DNA from: Lycocorax pyrrhopterus obiensis
Taxonomy: Eukaryota; Chordata; Aves; Passeriformes; Paradisaeidae
Length of the DNA: 64,000 nucleotides
Assembly: GCA_014706295.1 (NCBI GenBank)
Contig: JACSVZ010000016.1
Span: 6,863,168 to 6,927,167, forward strand
Reading direction: 5' to 3'
Shown: positions 36,466 to 49,800 of the stretch, in pieces
Layout: each line of letters starts with the position of its first letter
Numbering within the stretch: position 1 is the first letter of the stretch
Notes under the pieces: model-generated
Told to the model about the DNA's origin: nothing
Databases searched by the model: none
Seen by the model: only the letters and a program-made list of their open reading frames with translations
Program-made: the position numbers and the translations under genes

Positions 36466-36923
36466 AAACCATTCAGGTTGGAAAAAACCTCTTAAGATAG
36501 TTGAGCACTGCCAAACCCACCGCTAACATGGCCCCAAGTCCCCATTCATGTGTCTTGAAATGCCCCCAGGGATGGTGACTCCACACTGCCCTTCGTAGCC
36601 TCTTCCAGTGCCTGACCATCCTTTCAAATGAGGAAATTTTCCCCAATATTTGATCTAAATCTCCCCAGCACCACTCGAGGCTGTTTCCCCTTGTCTTATC
36701 ACAGGTTACTTGAGAAGAGAAACCAGCCCCCAGCCTGGCTCCAGCCTCCTGTCAGGGAGTTGGAGAGAGTGAAAAGGCCCCCCCAAGCCTCCTTTTCTGC
36801 AGGCTGAGCCCCCCCAGCCCCCCCCAGCCCCCCCCTCATCAGCCTTGTGCTCCAGACCCTTCCCCAGCTCCGTTCCCGTCCCTGGACTCACTGCAGCCCC
36901 TCTATGTCTGTCTTGTGGTGAGG
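36466..36923 (-). mobile_element. CR1 LINE fragment, minus orientation
   Basis: Reading plus, it starts near accattcaggttggaaaaaa, the reverse complement of a CR1 3' end. It continues through gggatggtgactccacactg, cttccagtgcctgacc, atctaaatctccc and ttgtcttatcac, then through the Pro-rich reverse complement of CR1 (gcaggctgagccccc, ccccagctccgttccc). The terminal octamers are missing or decayed. It inserted antisense to CLSTN2 and would be part of the long 3' UTR. Confidence 0.88.
36778..36835 (-). repeat. C-run cluster; G-quadruplex potential on minus strand
   Basis: There are four C runs of 7-8 bases (36778-36784, 36809-36815, 36818-36825, 36828-36835). The last three are separated only by AG. 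The minus strand therefore carries G7-G8 runs with two-base loops, a strong G-quadruplex motif. It lies inside the CR1 copy and apparently arose by expansion of its pyrimidine-rich part. Confidence 0.8.
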
Positions 36924-39900
36924 TGGCTTTTTTACAGTAGCAATAAACAAGCGTATCCAAAGAAAGCAGTTCTGAAGCAGTACCTACAATCCATGGCATC
37001 AAGAATCCAGAGGTGACAACAGAGGTCTAAAATGACGCCTTTAAATTTTTGAAGTTCTAATCTAAGGCTGGGAAAAGCTGCAAAACCTACAAACGCAAAT
37101 TGAAGATGTTATCTGAATTAATATAACTGCCTAAGTGGCTATTTGTGATTAATAGCTCTCATTTCTCTTTCACTTCTACCCCCTCCACAGGTGTTTTATC
37201 TTTACAAGTAAACCTTAAAATGCACAGCTGAGATTAATCTCAATATTTACTGCATTGGCTGACACCAGTTCAAATTAGAAATAGACATGTAGGGTTCATG
37301 ACTTCTTTAATATTAATTAAAATAAACTGTTGCTATTTGTTCATTCCAACAGGTAATACCTTGCAGTGGTGGTGGGACTGCTTTTTACCTGGTGATGATT
37401 TGCCTTCACCAGAGGCTAGTGGGAGGCAGCAGTTTATTTTCCTGTCTGGCATGTGGTGGTGCTGAGCTCGCTGAGCACCTGTGCACCATCCTCACTCCAT
37501 TCAGGAACAAAAACAAGGCTCAGAAAGGATCAGAGGGTTACACAGTTCCTCCTGTGGGGATGAAATCCACTGTCTCCATTGCAGCAGCTGTCCCTGCCTG
37601 ACCCTAAACTGAAAATAATGCCATGGGAGATGAGCAGCCCCAGGTGAAGGATGGTCAGAGGGTAATGCAGTAGCAGCCCTTACCTCACTGTGGCAAAGCT
37701 TTTTGAGCCCTGCACCTAATTTGTGTCTCAGCTGTCTCTTTCCCCAGCTGTAACCTCAGAGGCAGCTTTAATCTTCTCCCTGGCCAGGGTCCCAGTGCAC
37801 TGGGACACAACACTGCCTCTTCTCAAAGTTTTGGTGCCAGCACACGCAGCACTCCATCTCCACAGAACAGCACAAGGAAAGACTTTACTGGGGTGAGAGC
37901 AGGTTAAGGACTGGTGGGATGGAGCTGCTCCTGGAATGTAAACTATAATACCAAAATTAAGGATGTTTGCAAAAACCTATGGATACTGAGAGAGGGAGAG
38001 GAAATAAACTGTGAGTACATCTCCTCTAAGGGGCTTCCTCTTCCCTGAATTCACACGTGCTGACCAGAATAAGTATCTCAAAACAGGGATATCCCCCAGC
38101 CTCAGGGAGGGATATCACGTTTTATCAGGTTCTGCCCTGATAAAATTACTGAATAAAAATAGTGGAAATACTGGGAGGAACCTGGATGCTGCAGTAGCCT
38201 TATCTAGCCTTTCAACAACAGGTCTGGGATTAATGCCCCTCTGGGTGATCCCTGTAGCAGCTCAGACCTTTATGGAGCAACTGCTCAAAGTAGTTCTACA
38301 CCAAGTGAGCAAACCTAAGGAGATAGGAGAAAAAAACCCCAAATGACAAAACATAAATATCAAAAAGATTGTTAAAGAAATCAAACCACCTTCTAAGTCA
38401 CTAAATTTGTTCCTGTTGATTGCACATAATTCTGTGCTGTATAAATATAATCTCCCTCATGCTCCAACCAGTATCACCGACCATAGAATGGCATTTGGTT
38501 TCTCCCTCTCAGGCACAGCTGAGGAAGCTGCCAGGCCTTGTTCCTGCACAGCCTCACTGCTCCCAGAGCCTGCAAAGCTCACAGCATTCCCGTGCCACTG
38601 CAAACAGCCACAGGAACAGCAGCCATCCCATCCCTCAAAGATCGTGGTGTTCCCAAAGAAACCAACGCTCCCATGCACCAAACCATACAACACTTTGTAA
38701 CATAGAACAAATACTTTTTACAGCACCCAGAAGCTGTGATCCTGTACAATCTTTGTACATTTGGATCAAATGGGTTTTTTTAAAACTAAAGTAAGTCATA
38801 ACAAGCAATGTGAGGAGCGATGTAAACTGAAATGGATCAGGTTCCCTAAAGCTGCATGTCTCAGATTGGGTATCCAATGATCAGACTTCTGGTCACTGGA
38901 CTCACCTGGAATCCAACTTCATTTTTGTTAGCATGGAGAATAAAGACACAAAGAATAGAGATAACCACTAAAGCTACAGCAAAATTCATACTCTCTTAAC
39001 ACACCCAATCTCAAGAAATATTTCTGCTAAATATACTGGGAAAGTTGCTCCAGTGATATCTCAGAAAGTAATTATAATTCATCACCTTTGTAGGATTAGC
39101 AAGGTTCAAGCCTGGTATGTTCTTTTTGGTTTTGTTTTTCTCTAAAGAAGACATGACCATAAATTAAAAATACACAACACTTCAACAGTGCAAAAATGAA
39201 AGGGGAGCAAGGGCTTTAATTTCATAAGCCTCTGTCTAACATAGGGGTTTAAAGTAATAAATAATTGTAGCCCTCATTATTGAAACTTAACAGAATAAAA
39301 TGAACCCAGGAGGTTTTGTATGTTCATAACTTCATTCCTGGCGATGAAAACGCAAGCACCAGAGCAGCTAACCTTTTTCCCTAGAGGCATTTTGCTGACT
39401 TTGGAGTAGGTATTGCCAGTGGTTTGCTCATTATGGTTTCCATGTCTCTGCTGGCAATAGGAACAGTGCTGCTGGCACCCTCTGGGAAGCTGTGAGTGCT
39501 GCTGATGAACAGCCGTATGAAAGACCTTGGTGGTGCTATGGTTCAGAAATTCTCCTGCAGCTCTGCTCACAGCCCTCCATTGTGGAGCACTCCAAACGTG
39601 CAGAGGCAATGACACAATGCTTACAGTGGAGAGCTTTGGGCTGGTGCTTCATTAGTTATTGTCTATAAAGAAACACTCTCAGCAGCGTGAAGCACTGCAG
39701 ACATGTGAAACAGAGTTCAGGAAAAGCCCTCATTCTTATTTTCAGTACTAAGTCATGGGGAAATTGTGCATTCATCAGCTGTTGAAGCTCCATGGCTGTG
39801 TATTGTCACTATTTATGTCTGTGCTGAGAACAAAGAAGCAGCAGAATTTTTTTCCCCAGTTAAGTACACTGTACAATAAAAGAGTTCAGCTTTCCCTGGG

Positions 39901-41699
39901 CAAGGTGCACAAAGCTTGGCAAACACAAAGAGAAGCTGTCTCCAAATAGGGGACAAAGATTTTACAATGGTATTCCATCCTCGTGCTTTAGAAACCCAGA
40001 AAATTTAATGGGAGTAAAATGCTTTTCTGCAGCCCTACCTATTCCTTTTGTAAAAATCTGGATACAATCTTGGGTTTTCAGAGGCGTTTAACTTCCCAAC
40101 TGGGTATAAAGTTCTTTCAGGTGTCTTTTGGTGTAATAACCCATAAAACTATTTTTGGCTAAAGGTTTCAGGGTATACTAAGGGGAGAAAAAAGCAAAAA
40201 GTTATTAAAATTACAACATCTTTTTTTTCTACTCCTGCCTGCCCTAAATATATAAACAGATACAAAAGACTTGATCAGACAACCCTGACCAAGTCTGTGA
40301 CTACAATGACATTTCAAACCAGTACTGAAATTGGCAGTAAATCTACAAAATGCTTAATGTGCAGTAGATGAGAAGGCGGATGGTTGTTTTAACTGGGCAT
40401 GCTCTTTGGAATGTGGAATGGATCACCTACAGTCAGTTCCTTTAGAAAACCAAATTATTATTTAAGGAAGAGTGAACAGGAAGGTAGAAGAGAATACTGC
40501 ATGAATAACAGAAAGAGTTAAGATTTACAGTGGTGTGAAAAAAGTTGAAATTTATACCTGTAGAAAAGAAAGAGACATAAAAGCTTGGGTGTCAAATAGT
40601 AAGAAAATGGAAACGATTTCTGTTTTCATGCCAGAACTGACACTGTCAGGATGAAGAAGAAAGAGAATGAATATAGGATGTCGAAGGGTTCTGAGATGAC
40701 CAGACATATATGCATACACACATGTATACAAGAAAATCACATAATGGTTCCCATGGGGAGGTGGTGGCTCTGGTGCTAAAGGAGACTCTGCAGTTTTTTC
40801 ACCTTGTTGATGCTAAAGTTGTCTCCTTTAGTTCCAGTTACAGCACCTCCAGCAGAGCTGGGAAGGGAGCAGGGCCATGAGAGGTGTTGCTACACTGGGC
40901 ATGCATGAAGTAGAAAAATTTAGAGCCAAGGCCAGCCCACGGGGACTTGGGGCAAACATTCTGTCTTCTGTGACTCGAGTTTGAGGGTACAGTTAGCACA
41001 CAGTTTAATTTGAGGTAAGAAATGGAGCTTTTGCCCACAGAGAGCTGTGTTAATTAGTTTTAGAGATCCATAGGTTGATGAAGAGCTGATGAGTCACCCA
41101 AGGCAGACTGTACTCCATATGGAAGAGGCCCCCAAGCAAACTTATTGAAGTGATACAATCTCCTAAGTGGTCACATAGTTAGGACTCCTGATTTTTGAAA
41201 ATATACATAACAGAAAACTTTTCAAGGATAACAACCATCCCTGAACAAATCTGAGAGCTGAAGTTACTGCCTCCATTCTCAGAATCAACTATTGGCACGT
41301 TTATTGCTGGCCTCTCCACAAACTGATGTAAAAGTGAGGTACATCTGAAAAGAGATGGGGTTTTTACATCTATTCTGTTACAAATACTGCACCACCAGCT
41401 GAGTAAATTTTTGATAGTGGTTAACAGGCAGTTCTGTTCAAAGGGTCATCACGACAGGGATGGGAAGATACACCAGAGTGGATTATTGCTTTGCAGGGTA
41501 ATACACACTGTGGGTAGGCTTCCTAAGAACTGTTTCATCTCAATTTCAGTGTGTTTAGAAGTTCATGCTAGACTTATCAAATCCTAGAAGTAAAGATTAG
41601 TAGACAAAAGGGAAAAGTAGTGCAAGTAGAGTACTATGCTAACAGTGCAGAATTCTTTACTAGAATATATTTTTTAGTGTTAGGGGTGGGGGTGCTTCA

Positions 41700-42030
41700 A
41701 CCTACTTAAATGTTTCTAAGCCTGGGGCTTCTACTGCTTCCCCTGGGAGATTGTTCTAGAGTCTATTAGAATTCACCATTAGAAAGCTTTTCCTGAAAAT
41801 GAATTTAAATTATCCTTTTTGTAATTTTTATCTCATTAGTCCCAGTTATACCCTTTTGCACCACTCTAAATAGTTCCTCTAACCATGATTTATATCCTTT
41901 GAATATTTTTAGATAGTTATCAAGTTCATTGCCTTTGGTCATTTACTAGAGAAGCTGTGAATCCCTCCTCATCCCAATTCATTCCTTCAGTCTTGTATTT
42001 CTTACCTTTTCATGAAATGTCTTAAATATA
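41700..42030 (-). mobile_element. Possible ancient CR1/L3-like LINE relic
   Basis: The order of motifs in the plus reading resembles the reverse complement of old CR1/L3-type LINE 3' regions: gcttcccctgggagattgtt, tagaaagcttttcctgaaa, attagtcccagttataccc, ctctaaatagttcctct, and a later agatagttatcaag. Many substitutions have accumulated, and no ends are visible. This is recognition by pattern, not alignment. Confidence 0.4.
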
Positions 42031-44261
42031 CAAACTAAATCCCCTGGTATTTCCTTAATTGCATCACGGTCAGTTCACTCTGTTAAGGTGCTCTGTGTTG
42101 GTGTGTGTCACTGCATAAGTTGTCAAAGGTTAAACAATAAATTTAAATTGAAACTTGATTTTTAAAAAATCTTTTCTGTAATCAGCAGCTAAGTTCTCAT
42201 ATGACATGAATTTGGCAGTGTCTTTTACGTGGGTATGATTTAACAAAGCCAATCAATAAACACTGGAGCCAGCCAAACAATTAGACGAAGTATAATTTGT
42301 TAAAAATTAGATTACTGTCGTTAATGTGAAAACAGACACTGTCATTCATGTGCCCATGTTTTTAAGGGTCCCTATACTAAACAGCAACTATTAACCAGTA
42401 CTTTCATTTAAGACAGATAATGTTGCTTCTCCTCAAATGTCAGTAGAATGCACCCACTTTCTAAAACAAATGCTCAAGATTTCCAGCCAGGCACTAACTG
42501 CTGCAAAGAAATAGAATTGTGCCAACTCTTCTGATTACTGCCATGCCTACCTTTACATTGCAAATTCATGATACATTTCTGGTCTCTGGCTGGCATGATG
42601 ACTCTGGGGTTTGTTTTCAAGCATGCCCCAAGCAAACCTGTGTTCTCTGGCTCAGAAGCCACACAGGCAAACAGGGAGAATGTACAAAGTCAGCTTGGGT
42701 CTTTTCATTGATGTGTTTCCTTCATCTGCTCCTGCCTCTTGTACCTGAACACCAAACCAGAACTGAAATCCTTGTGCTCGAAGAGCCCCTGCATCACTAA
42801 GACCCGAGCGAAATAGGATTTCATTTCTTCTTCCTTTGCTCTGTCTGCAAGGATTGGTGTAAAGGGGAGAGCAGGAGCACTGAGGGTTCCAGTGGTGACT
42901 TTAGGAACTCTCTGCTTCCCTCAGCACATCTCTGTCCCTAGTGGGTGTAAATTGTGCAAACCATATTGTAGGAAATGATGAATTGCCAGGAGTGGGTTTA
43001 GGTCACAGGAGCAAACAATGACTGCCTTGGCATTGGCTGTTTCCTGTCACTTCTCTGCCCACCTTCCCAAAAGGAGCCATTGCATGAGGAGTACCCAAGG
43101 TCTGACAGACAGGGGGGAAGATGAATGAGCCTTGCAAGCTGAGGTTGAGACACAAAGGAGAGGAAAAAGAAGAGGAATTCCTGAGCAAGGAACTGTAAAA
43201 CATGACTTGTGATGAGCAGCAGAGCAGGAATCAGACATGCACCCTGAATATTGTTGCAGTTTGGTGAAAGGAGTTGTTCTAGTTAGAATTAACTATATGG
43301 TTATTAAATATTTTATATGTTACCGAGAGTGTAGGATTTTGAAGAGCTGAGAAATAATCTCATCATGCCAAATGTAACAGCTGTGCTCTAGTTGGCTGGG
43401 ACAATTCTATTTCATATTTCATCATCTCTTGACAGTAAAAAAGATATTTCATCTGCCTGCAGAAATGTAGAATTTTTCACACACAGTTTGCCATTGCCCA
43501 CATTGCTTCCATGTTAGTGCATTGGTTCTTGTTGAGGAGCAGTAACTGCAGTTGGTAGCATGTATTTTGTAGCTTGGGATTGCTTCCTAGCTGTCCAAAT
43601 TCTGTGTAGTTGTGGCCACTTCTATGGATAATAAAACATATACCAGAGAAGGGATTAAATAAACATATGCTGTATGGTTGTACATACAACGGTTGTACTC
43701 CGTAAACGTGTCTCAAACCAACAGACTGTTTAGCCCAGGAAAGATGCTCTTACATGAAATATCTTATTGTTGATGTGAAACAACCATTACCCATGTCTTG
43801 AAATGTCTTGTTGCAGATGCTAAATGCATTTCTGAAAGCATGAATCTATACAATTTATGCAGTACAATGAATTAAATGACTATATGCAATTAAAAAGATG
43901 AACATGAAATGATTTTTGAATAGATATGAATCAGCTGTTTAAAAAAAAACCAACCCTTTCTTAAAGAAAATGTACAGTAAATTTTGACAGACAGTACAGT
44001 ACACAAACCCTAACTTTACATGGAGTAAGAAGAAGCTGTACAAAACCCCCTCCATGGCATAGTGGTGTATTTCATAAAGCCATGCCAATTTGCACAGTCA
44101 TTTATGAATTTGACATTGTTAGTATCCATATGTTTTCCACAGGACTGATTAAATGCATATTTGAAATAGGTCTGTTATTTTGAAATTTGTTCTGTACATC
44201 TGTACATGTATAAAGCCAGAGTCATTTTTGTGGTCACTACGGCACTTTCTGTGAATTGGCC

Positions 44262-44267
44262 AATAAA
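44262..44267 (+). promoter_or_regulatory. CLSTN2: Likely distal CLSTN2 poly(A) signal (AATAAA)
   Basis: The AATAAA in ggccaataaatataatttt is followed within about 40 bases by T/GT-rich sequence (gttctgtcatctttattt). The preceding 450 bases are AT-rich with UGUA motifs (tgtacatctgtacatgtata) that favour CFIm-dependent cleavage. This is the best-formed 3'-end context downstream of the gene. Confidence 0.5.
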
Positions 44268-46623
44268 TATAATTTTAGAATTTCACATAAAAGGTAATGT
44301 TCTGTCATCTTTATTTCACTGATTATTGGGATGTTCTCATTTCCTGTACCATAACCTTTAAACGCTAACACACCTCTGGTGGCAAAGGTTAAATATCTGG
44401 CCCATGTCTGCCATCTCTCTTGCTAATTCCTAGGAAAGTATATGCTACATGTCAAAAGACTTTTCCAGCCCAGTTTTAGAGCATCTACACAACTTTTCAT
44501 CCTGCTGCTGAGAAAGGGAAGCAAGGGAAAGGGAGCCTTTTGAAGAGCTGTTGGTATTTACATTTAATAGCCATCTATTTTCTCCCTTCATTTTGGTGTG
44601 ATAAAAGATGCTAAAATATTAAAGAGAAGGATGAATATACTGCATATTACACACATAAAATGTGAAATAGTACAAGGGGAAAAACCTAATTCTGAGTCAC
44701 CAGCCCATGAATTGCATTAGCACGTGTAAGTGATGTGTGCGATCTCATCACACACAAGAATGTACCTGACTTCGTTTTGCCTTCTGCTCTGTCTGGAGCT
44801 CCCCTCCTAGTCAGCTCCTCAGGCTCAACCTCATTCTTTTACAAAATGTTCCACTGGTTACCTCAGGTCTGATCTGCACATCACAAACTCCCCTGCACAC
44901 TTCTTTAGCCACACACAGTTAAGTACCCAACATCAGCGGTCTAAGATGCAATTCAGTCCCTTCCAATTTTCAGAAGGGTTCATCTCCCACTTCAAAAGTC
45001 TCAGTGACAAGCAAAAGCCAAACCTGAACATCCAAATCTCTGCCTCCAGCCCTTGCTGTGTTGGGCTGAACACAAGTGCTGAAGGCGACATCAGACCTCA
45101 CACCCCTGTTTCAGTAGCACAGCATCCCCTGGCTGGCTGGAGTTTGGGAAAATCAGGGAAAATGCATATCCTACACAGGGACAGTGAGCCCAGTCCTGTG
45201 TCGTCACGGGTACAGACTGGTGTTAGAGTTCACAGATTCCAAACACAAGTCCCTGTTTCCTGCATGTCACATCCAGACTGGGACAGCCTTAGCAATTCCC
45301 TGTGGTATAATGGGATTAAACATGTCCACTTCCACTTTTTAATAATAAAACTTCCTGAGGGTCTGAAATATTAGTTAAGAGGAGCTGTGCTGAGTGTGCT
45401 CACAGCAAGGCTGGGCCCATTGTCAGTCTGCATGGCTGCAAGGCCTGTTTTCTTAATAGAAAAAAAGTTTCTAAACCTAATTATCCTTGCCTCCTTAGAG
45501 AGCAATTCCTGACTGCCTTTCCTCTCCCCCCATCCCTCAATGCAATCTAGATTTTTTAATTTTTGTGTGATATTAGTTAACAAAATAAAAGAGGGAGGAA
45601 AGAAAATTGTATCCCACATTCGTCCCAACCAGAGTAACCACGAAGTGCTGGCACTCTCTCTTAACAGAAAATACACATCTCCTATGCAGTGACCTGAGAA
45701 GACACACAAGTCACTGCAGGCTTGGACTGTGCATTTTCTTTCTAGCAATTTAAATAGCCTTTAGAACCTGTTCAGAATTTAGCATGGGCTTTTCACAAGT
45801 CCTGAGTCTAAACCTAATGACTTATAGTGAAATTGCAGTGATTCAAAGAAACAAAACAAGTTACAGGTTCTCTAGAAAAAGAGTCTAAAATTTTCCACCC
45901 TGTAATTTTCCTCCTTTTGTGACAATTCATAAATATATAGAAGAAAACAATTTTGGCTAATAACTAAGTCATAATGTGATCATATATTTAATTTAGAGAT
46001 TTCTTGAAGAGCTCCTGAAAAATCAGAAATATGAGCTAGGGCATCTTTAAAATTTCCACAACCCTCCGCAGAGAATTATTTCTTGTTACAGAAAAAACAA
46101 TAATTTTTACTTACTATTTTATGAATAAAAATAATTTCTATTTATAATTTCATTCTATTCATAATTCCAAGCCTTTGTTACCTTTGCAGGTTTTTTAATA
46201 ACCTCCATGATCATTGTTCCTGAGTTTAGAAAACCTACAACAAGTCATGGTGGCTTAGTCTAGTTAAACATATGTCTCAAGTAGCCAAACACTCTGCTAC
46301 GCCTTCCCCGATTTAAGACACTGAAAGCCTCCTAACACAGATGCACAAAACTTAAGGGGTTTTTTTCTTAGTTACACACAAGATACACCAGGAATAAAAA
46401 ATTGGAAATTAAATCTTAACTGATACAAATGGCTTTTTCACTTATTTGCAAGTTATTGCTTGTACTATGACAACCTTTGAACACCAGTCCTCTACCACAC
46501 TGGAAAAGAAAACAAGCAGCTGGTGCTAGTCCCAAAATCAAGTGCAAGGAAAGATATTCTAGCCAGGAAGAGAAAGAAGGATTTAGTTCTTACCTGCCAT
46601 ATGGCTTCAAACTATAAGAGTGT

Positions 46624-46856
46624 AGGTTTAGATTAGATACTGGGAAAAAAAAATCTTCCCTGTGAGGGTGGGGAGGCCCTGGCACAGGGTGCCCAGAGCA
46701 GCTGTGGCTGCCCCTGGATCCCTGGCAGTGTCCAAGGCCAGGCTGGACGGGGCTTGGAGCACCCTGGGATAGTGGAAGGTGTCCCTGCCTATGGCAGGGA
46801 TGGAACAAGGTGGTCTTTAAGGTCCCTTCCACCCCAAACCATTCCATGAGTCTATG
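46624..46856 (+). mobile_element. CR1 LINE fragment, 3' end
   Basis: A clear CR1 tail in plus orientation: tttagattagatactggg, cttccctgtgagggtgggga, gcccagagcagctgtggctg, cagtgtccaaggccaggctg, tggaaggtgtccctgcc, aaggtcccttccaccccaaa, ending ccattccatgagtctatg. The 5' end is truncated. The intact terminal region and few substitutions suggest a relatively young copy. It belongs to a different subfamily from the 3826 and 63855 copies. Confidence 0.95.
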
Positions 46857-49800
46857 CTATATCGATGGGTCACATATAGACAAATACTCAGGTATCAATG
46901 TTCTAAAAAGTTGTAGTTGATCTAATGCTTACGTATATGAGATGCAAAGACACAAGCAGAACAGATTCAGCAACAACAGATTCATATCTGCCTTCTGTAT
47001 GTGATGAAGATTTTTCTGCAGAATACAGGAGCCAGCAAATGGCTTACTGGTCTAGCAATTCTGATTTCCAGTTATTCCAGCTGGACTCCAACAAATTCAC
47101 TGACTGTAGCCTGGCAGCAGAGACTGGAGCCTGTGAGGGTTGCTACCTTCACCACACTCACTCGCTGTGGCAGTGACCCAGTATTTCCTCCTGGCTTCAG
47201 CGCTGCACCCTGACCACATCAGGAGCTCTCCCTCACAGCTCTCCTGCCTCTTCTCTCACTCGCCCTGAGTTAGAAGTTACAGTCTGATGTTTCTCAACAA
47301 AAATGGGACAGACTAGCAAATAAGACCATGGGCAGTTTTTAAATTTCCCTGGCTGCTTCTGCATGAAAGGGCTTAGAGGAAAGCTCACCAAGGGAATCAG
47401 TGTGCCTTAGAGCAGGGAAGCTCCTGAGACAGCGAATTTTTCAGTGTGACTTCTGCAAATCCCACTAACTACTCAATCAGAAATGTCTGCTCAAATGAAA
47501 ATACCACTGAAAAAGGATTCACAAAGGTATATGAACGACAAAAATTGCTGCAGGGGCTCAGAGAGAAAAATAAATCTGTATAAAAGATTTTGGTAAAATA
47601 AAATTAACACACAGCTGTCTCCAAATTTCCCAAGACCTTGTAAGATACCATGTGCTGTAGAGTTAAACGTGTTACAAAGAGACATTGACAGAGACGTGTA
47701 CTAGACACAAAAATCACGTGAGACCTTGGAGTGAGGAAAAACAGGTGGTTTTTTTCCCGTGCTTTAAATTAGAGGGTTTGAAATGTCTTTCTAGTCTGAC
47801 CTTAGAAAAATTATAACTTCCCTGAACATAATCATAGATAAAGGGAGGAAGAAATTATTTAGGCGCATTATTGCAAACATCATCCTTAAAACAGGGTTCA
47901 CACAGAAATATAAGCAAAACCTTTAGAAATTTAGCATTTAGTGGAAGAGTTCAGCTGTGTCTCTGAGATTAATAAAACTTCATAAGCAGGGCTTTATTTT
48001 TAACCCTTTCTAGCTCTGCCAGCTGCTTTTTCAAAGGAAAGGGATGGATTCTGCCTGCTCTTGCTGTCTTTCAGTGCAGTGGTCAAGGAAGAGAGCAAAA
48101 AGAATGCAACATTTTTGTTTCCTTTTTAAAACTTACAATACTTCTGAGGCAGTTAAAAGGTAAGAACTAGAGTTTATATCTAAGGATAAAACTGTCAGTC
48201 ACCAGCATTGCATTCCCACAGTACATACATTTGGCAGACTAACAATAACCATAGAGCTGGTGAGAGACTTAAAATTGGGAAGGTAGCATAGAAATTCAGA
48301 AATTATCATGCCCAGAAGTTTGAGTTCAAAGCCTGTATCCCATATACTTTTTCAGTTTAATGGCAGCATTGTTGTTTTTAGGTTTCCTTTTACAACAACT
48401 GCCTGTTGTCCCAAAGTGCTGGTTCCAGTCCCATTTAGGATAGCTAAGAGAGCTCGTTCAGTGTCTACAGCATTGTTGCAGAATACATTCCTCTGCTGTT
48501 TAAGTAAATGCCAAGGCAAAGCTGAGGCATTTAGTCAAAATGATTGTTGAGGCAAAAAGCCTATTAAAGTGGGAAGCATCAATTTTATTTATGCTGTCTC
48601 AAAAGTCTAGAGTACACACAAGTTGTTTTGCTTGCTGATTTTCACTGAAGACAGATATTTTTTGTACTATTTTGTAAATACCTCCATTCTAAGTGGATAA
48701 TTATCCAGGGAAAATTAATCTTAACTACCATCTTCATTTAAGTGTGGCAGAGCAAGAAATTAGCTAGGATCTTGTACTGTCTACTCAGACTGGAAGTGGT
48801 TGCGTTTTGGGGCACTTCGGTGTGGGTTGATTTTCACATGATATTGAACAATCACCCTCTGAAAATATTTTGGCCATGACTGTCTCATCCAGAAACATTA
48901 TCCTTGTTCCCCAGCTGCTTCAGAGACACTGTGTGATGAAAACAGATTCCCACTGGACAGGCACACACTCAGGCCCGTGAACTGACCGAAAACCTGCTCT
49001 TGGAAAGCTCCCTAACACTAGAGGTGAAAAAAAGAACACCCAGGCAGCTTCACCACTGCCATCCCAGCACTGGCAGCAGCGTGAGTCGAGGGGGAAAGTT
49101 CAGGACCAGTGAACCCGTGACTGCAATAGAGAGATGGATAAGGGAGAGCTAAAGGAAGAAACAAAGAATGAGTCAGTCAGAGTCTTGAGGGAGAAAGAGA
49201 AGGAATTACTCATTGGAGTGCTACTGAACAAGATTCAGCCTTGCTTTGGACACCAGACATGACTATTAATGAAGGTTTTATAAACAATAAAGGTTAAAGA
49301 GTAACTTTGCTAGTTGGCCTCTGTATTGGGAAATTCTCCAATTCTCTGGCCCTTTTGGAATCACAGAGAAAAAAAGCTCTTAAGTACAGGGACTGCTGCA
49401 TTCTTTTGTACTTATTTTTGTGGAGATCAGGTTACAATAACAAATAGCTTTCTACAGTTTAAAATACAACTATTCAGCATTCAGTTGCAGTCCTCAGATA
49501 TAATGTTCAAGTAAACAAGTTTTTCTCATATGCCCAGTCAAGGCAATTACACTGGGAGAATTGGTACTTGCAGTGTAAATCTATACACGGAGCAAGAGAC
49601 ATGGTTGGTTTATGTTAGTGCAGCAACACTAAAGCCAAAAGTGTGGCAACTGACACCACTTTATGTGACATTTATACACAGGAAAGCATTATATTCATCA
49701 CAGATTATTTTTTTACAACACTGTTTTTTTTCCTTTAAAAAATAAATGCCAGGGTGGGTTCTTTGGGAAAAACAGATTTTGAGATTTCGTAAAGGCAACA

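Larger units (their letters stand above)
9231..44285 (+). other. CLSTN2: CLSTN2 gene, 3' portion (calsyntenin-2)
   Basis: Nine exons on the plus strand, all with AG acceptors and GT donors, join in one frame to 512 residues plus a stop. The peptide matches calsyntenin family landmarks as I know them: the LamG end around VVTLYMDG and GACWQG, the block SYINSRQFPTAGVRRL, the block CSELNGRYTSNEFNLE, one transmembrane helix, and two WDD motifs. The details fit calsyntenin-2 better than -1 or -3, for example KVISCLQACKEGLDINSLES and the C-terminus LEWDDSTLPY. Calsyntenins are type I postsynaptic membrane proteins that are shed by secretases and act as kinesin-1 cargo adaptors. The protein is usually about 950 residues, so roughly the C-terminal 54% is here. 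The signal peptide and cadherin repeats must lie upstream of position 1. The end coordinate is my inferred distal poly(A) site. Confidence 0.93.
33350..44285 (+). other. CLSTN2: Candidate long CLSTN2 3' UTR (about 10.9 kb)
   Basis: After the stop codon there is no further plausible gene. The sequence is AT-rich, with many AATAAA-like hexamers and ATTTA pentamers, down to a well-formed poly(A) context at 44262. A Pumilio-type TGTAAATA lies at 35972-35979, overlapping an AATAAA at 35976-35981. Other AATAAA hexamers occur at 34553 and 42136. The stretch also contains a CR1 fragment (36466-36923) and perhaps an older LINE relic (about 41700-42030). Very long 3' UTRs are common in synaptic genes. 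How far this one extends is inference; the real transcript could end much earlier. Confidence 0.5.

Noticed and set aside
44946..45748. ORFs of 142 (plus) and 125 (minus) codons after the gene
   Set aside because: They have no recognisable domain, no splice context and ordinary intergenic composition; lengths like these occur by chance in a window of this size.
46925..47176. 83-codon plus-strand ORF just after a CR1, considered as a retrocopy
   Set aside because: I see no parent protein, no poly(A) tail and no target-site duplication.
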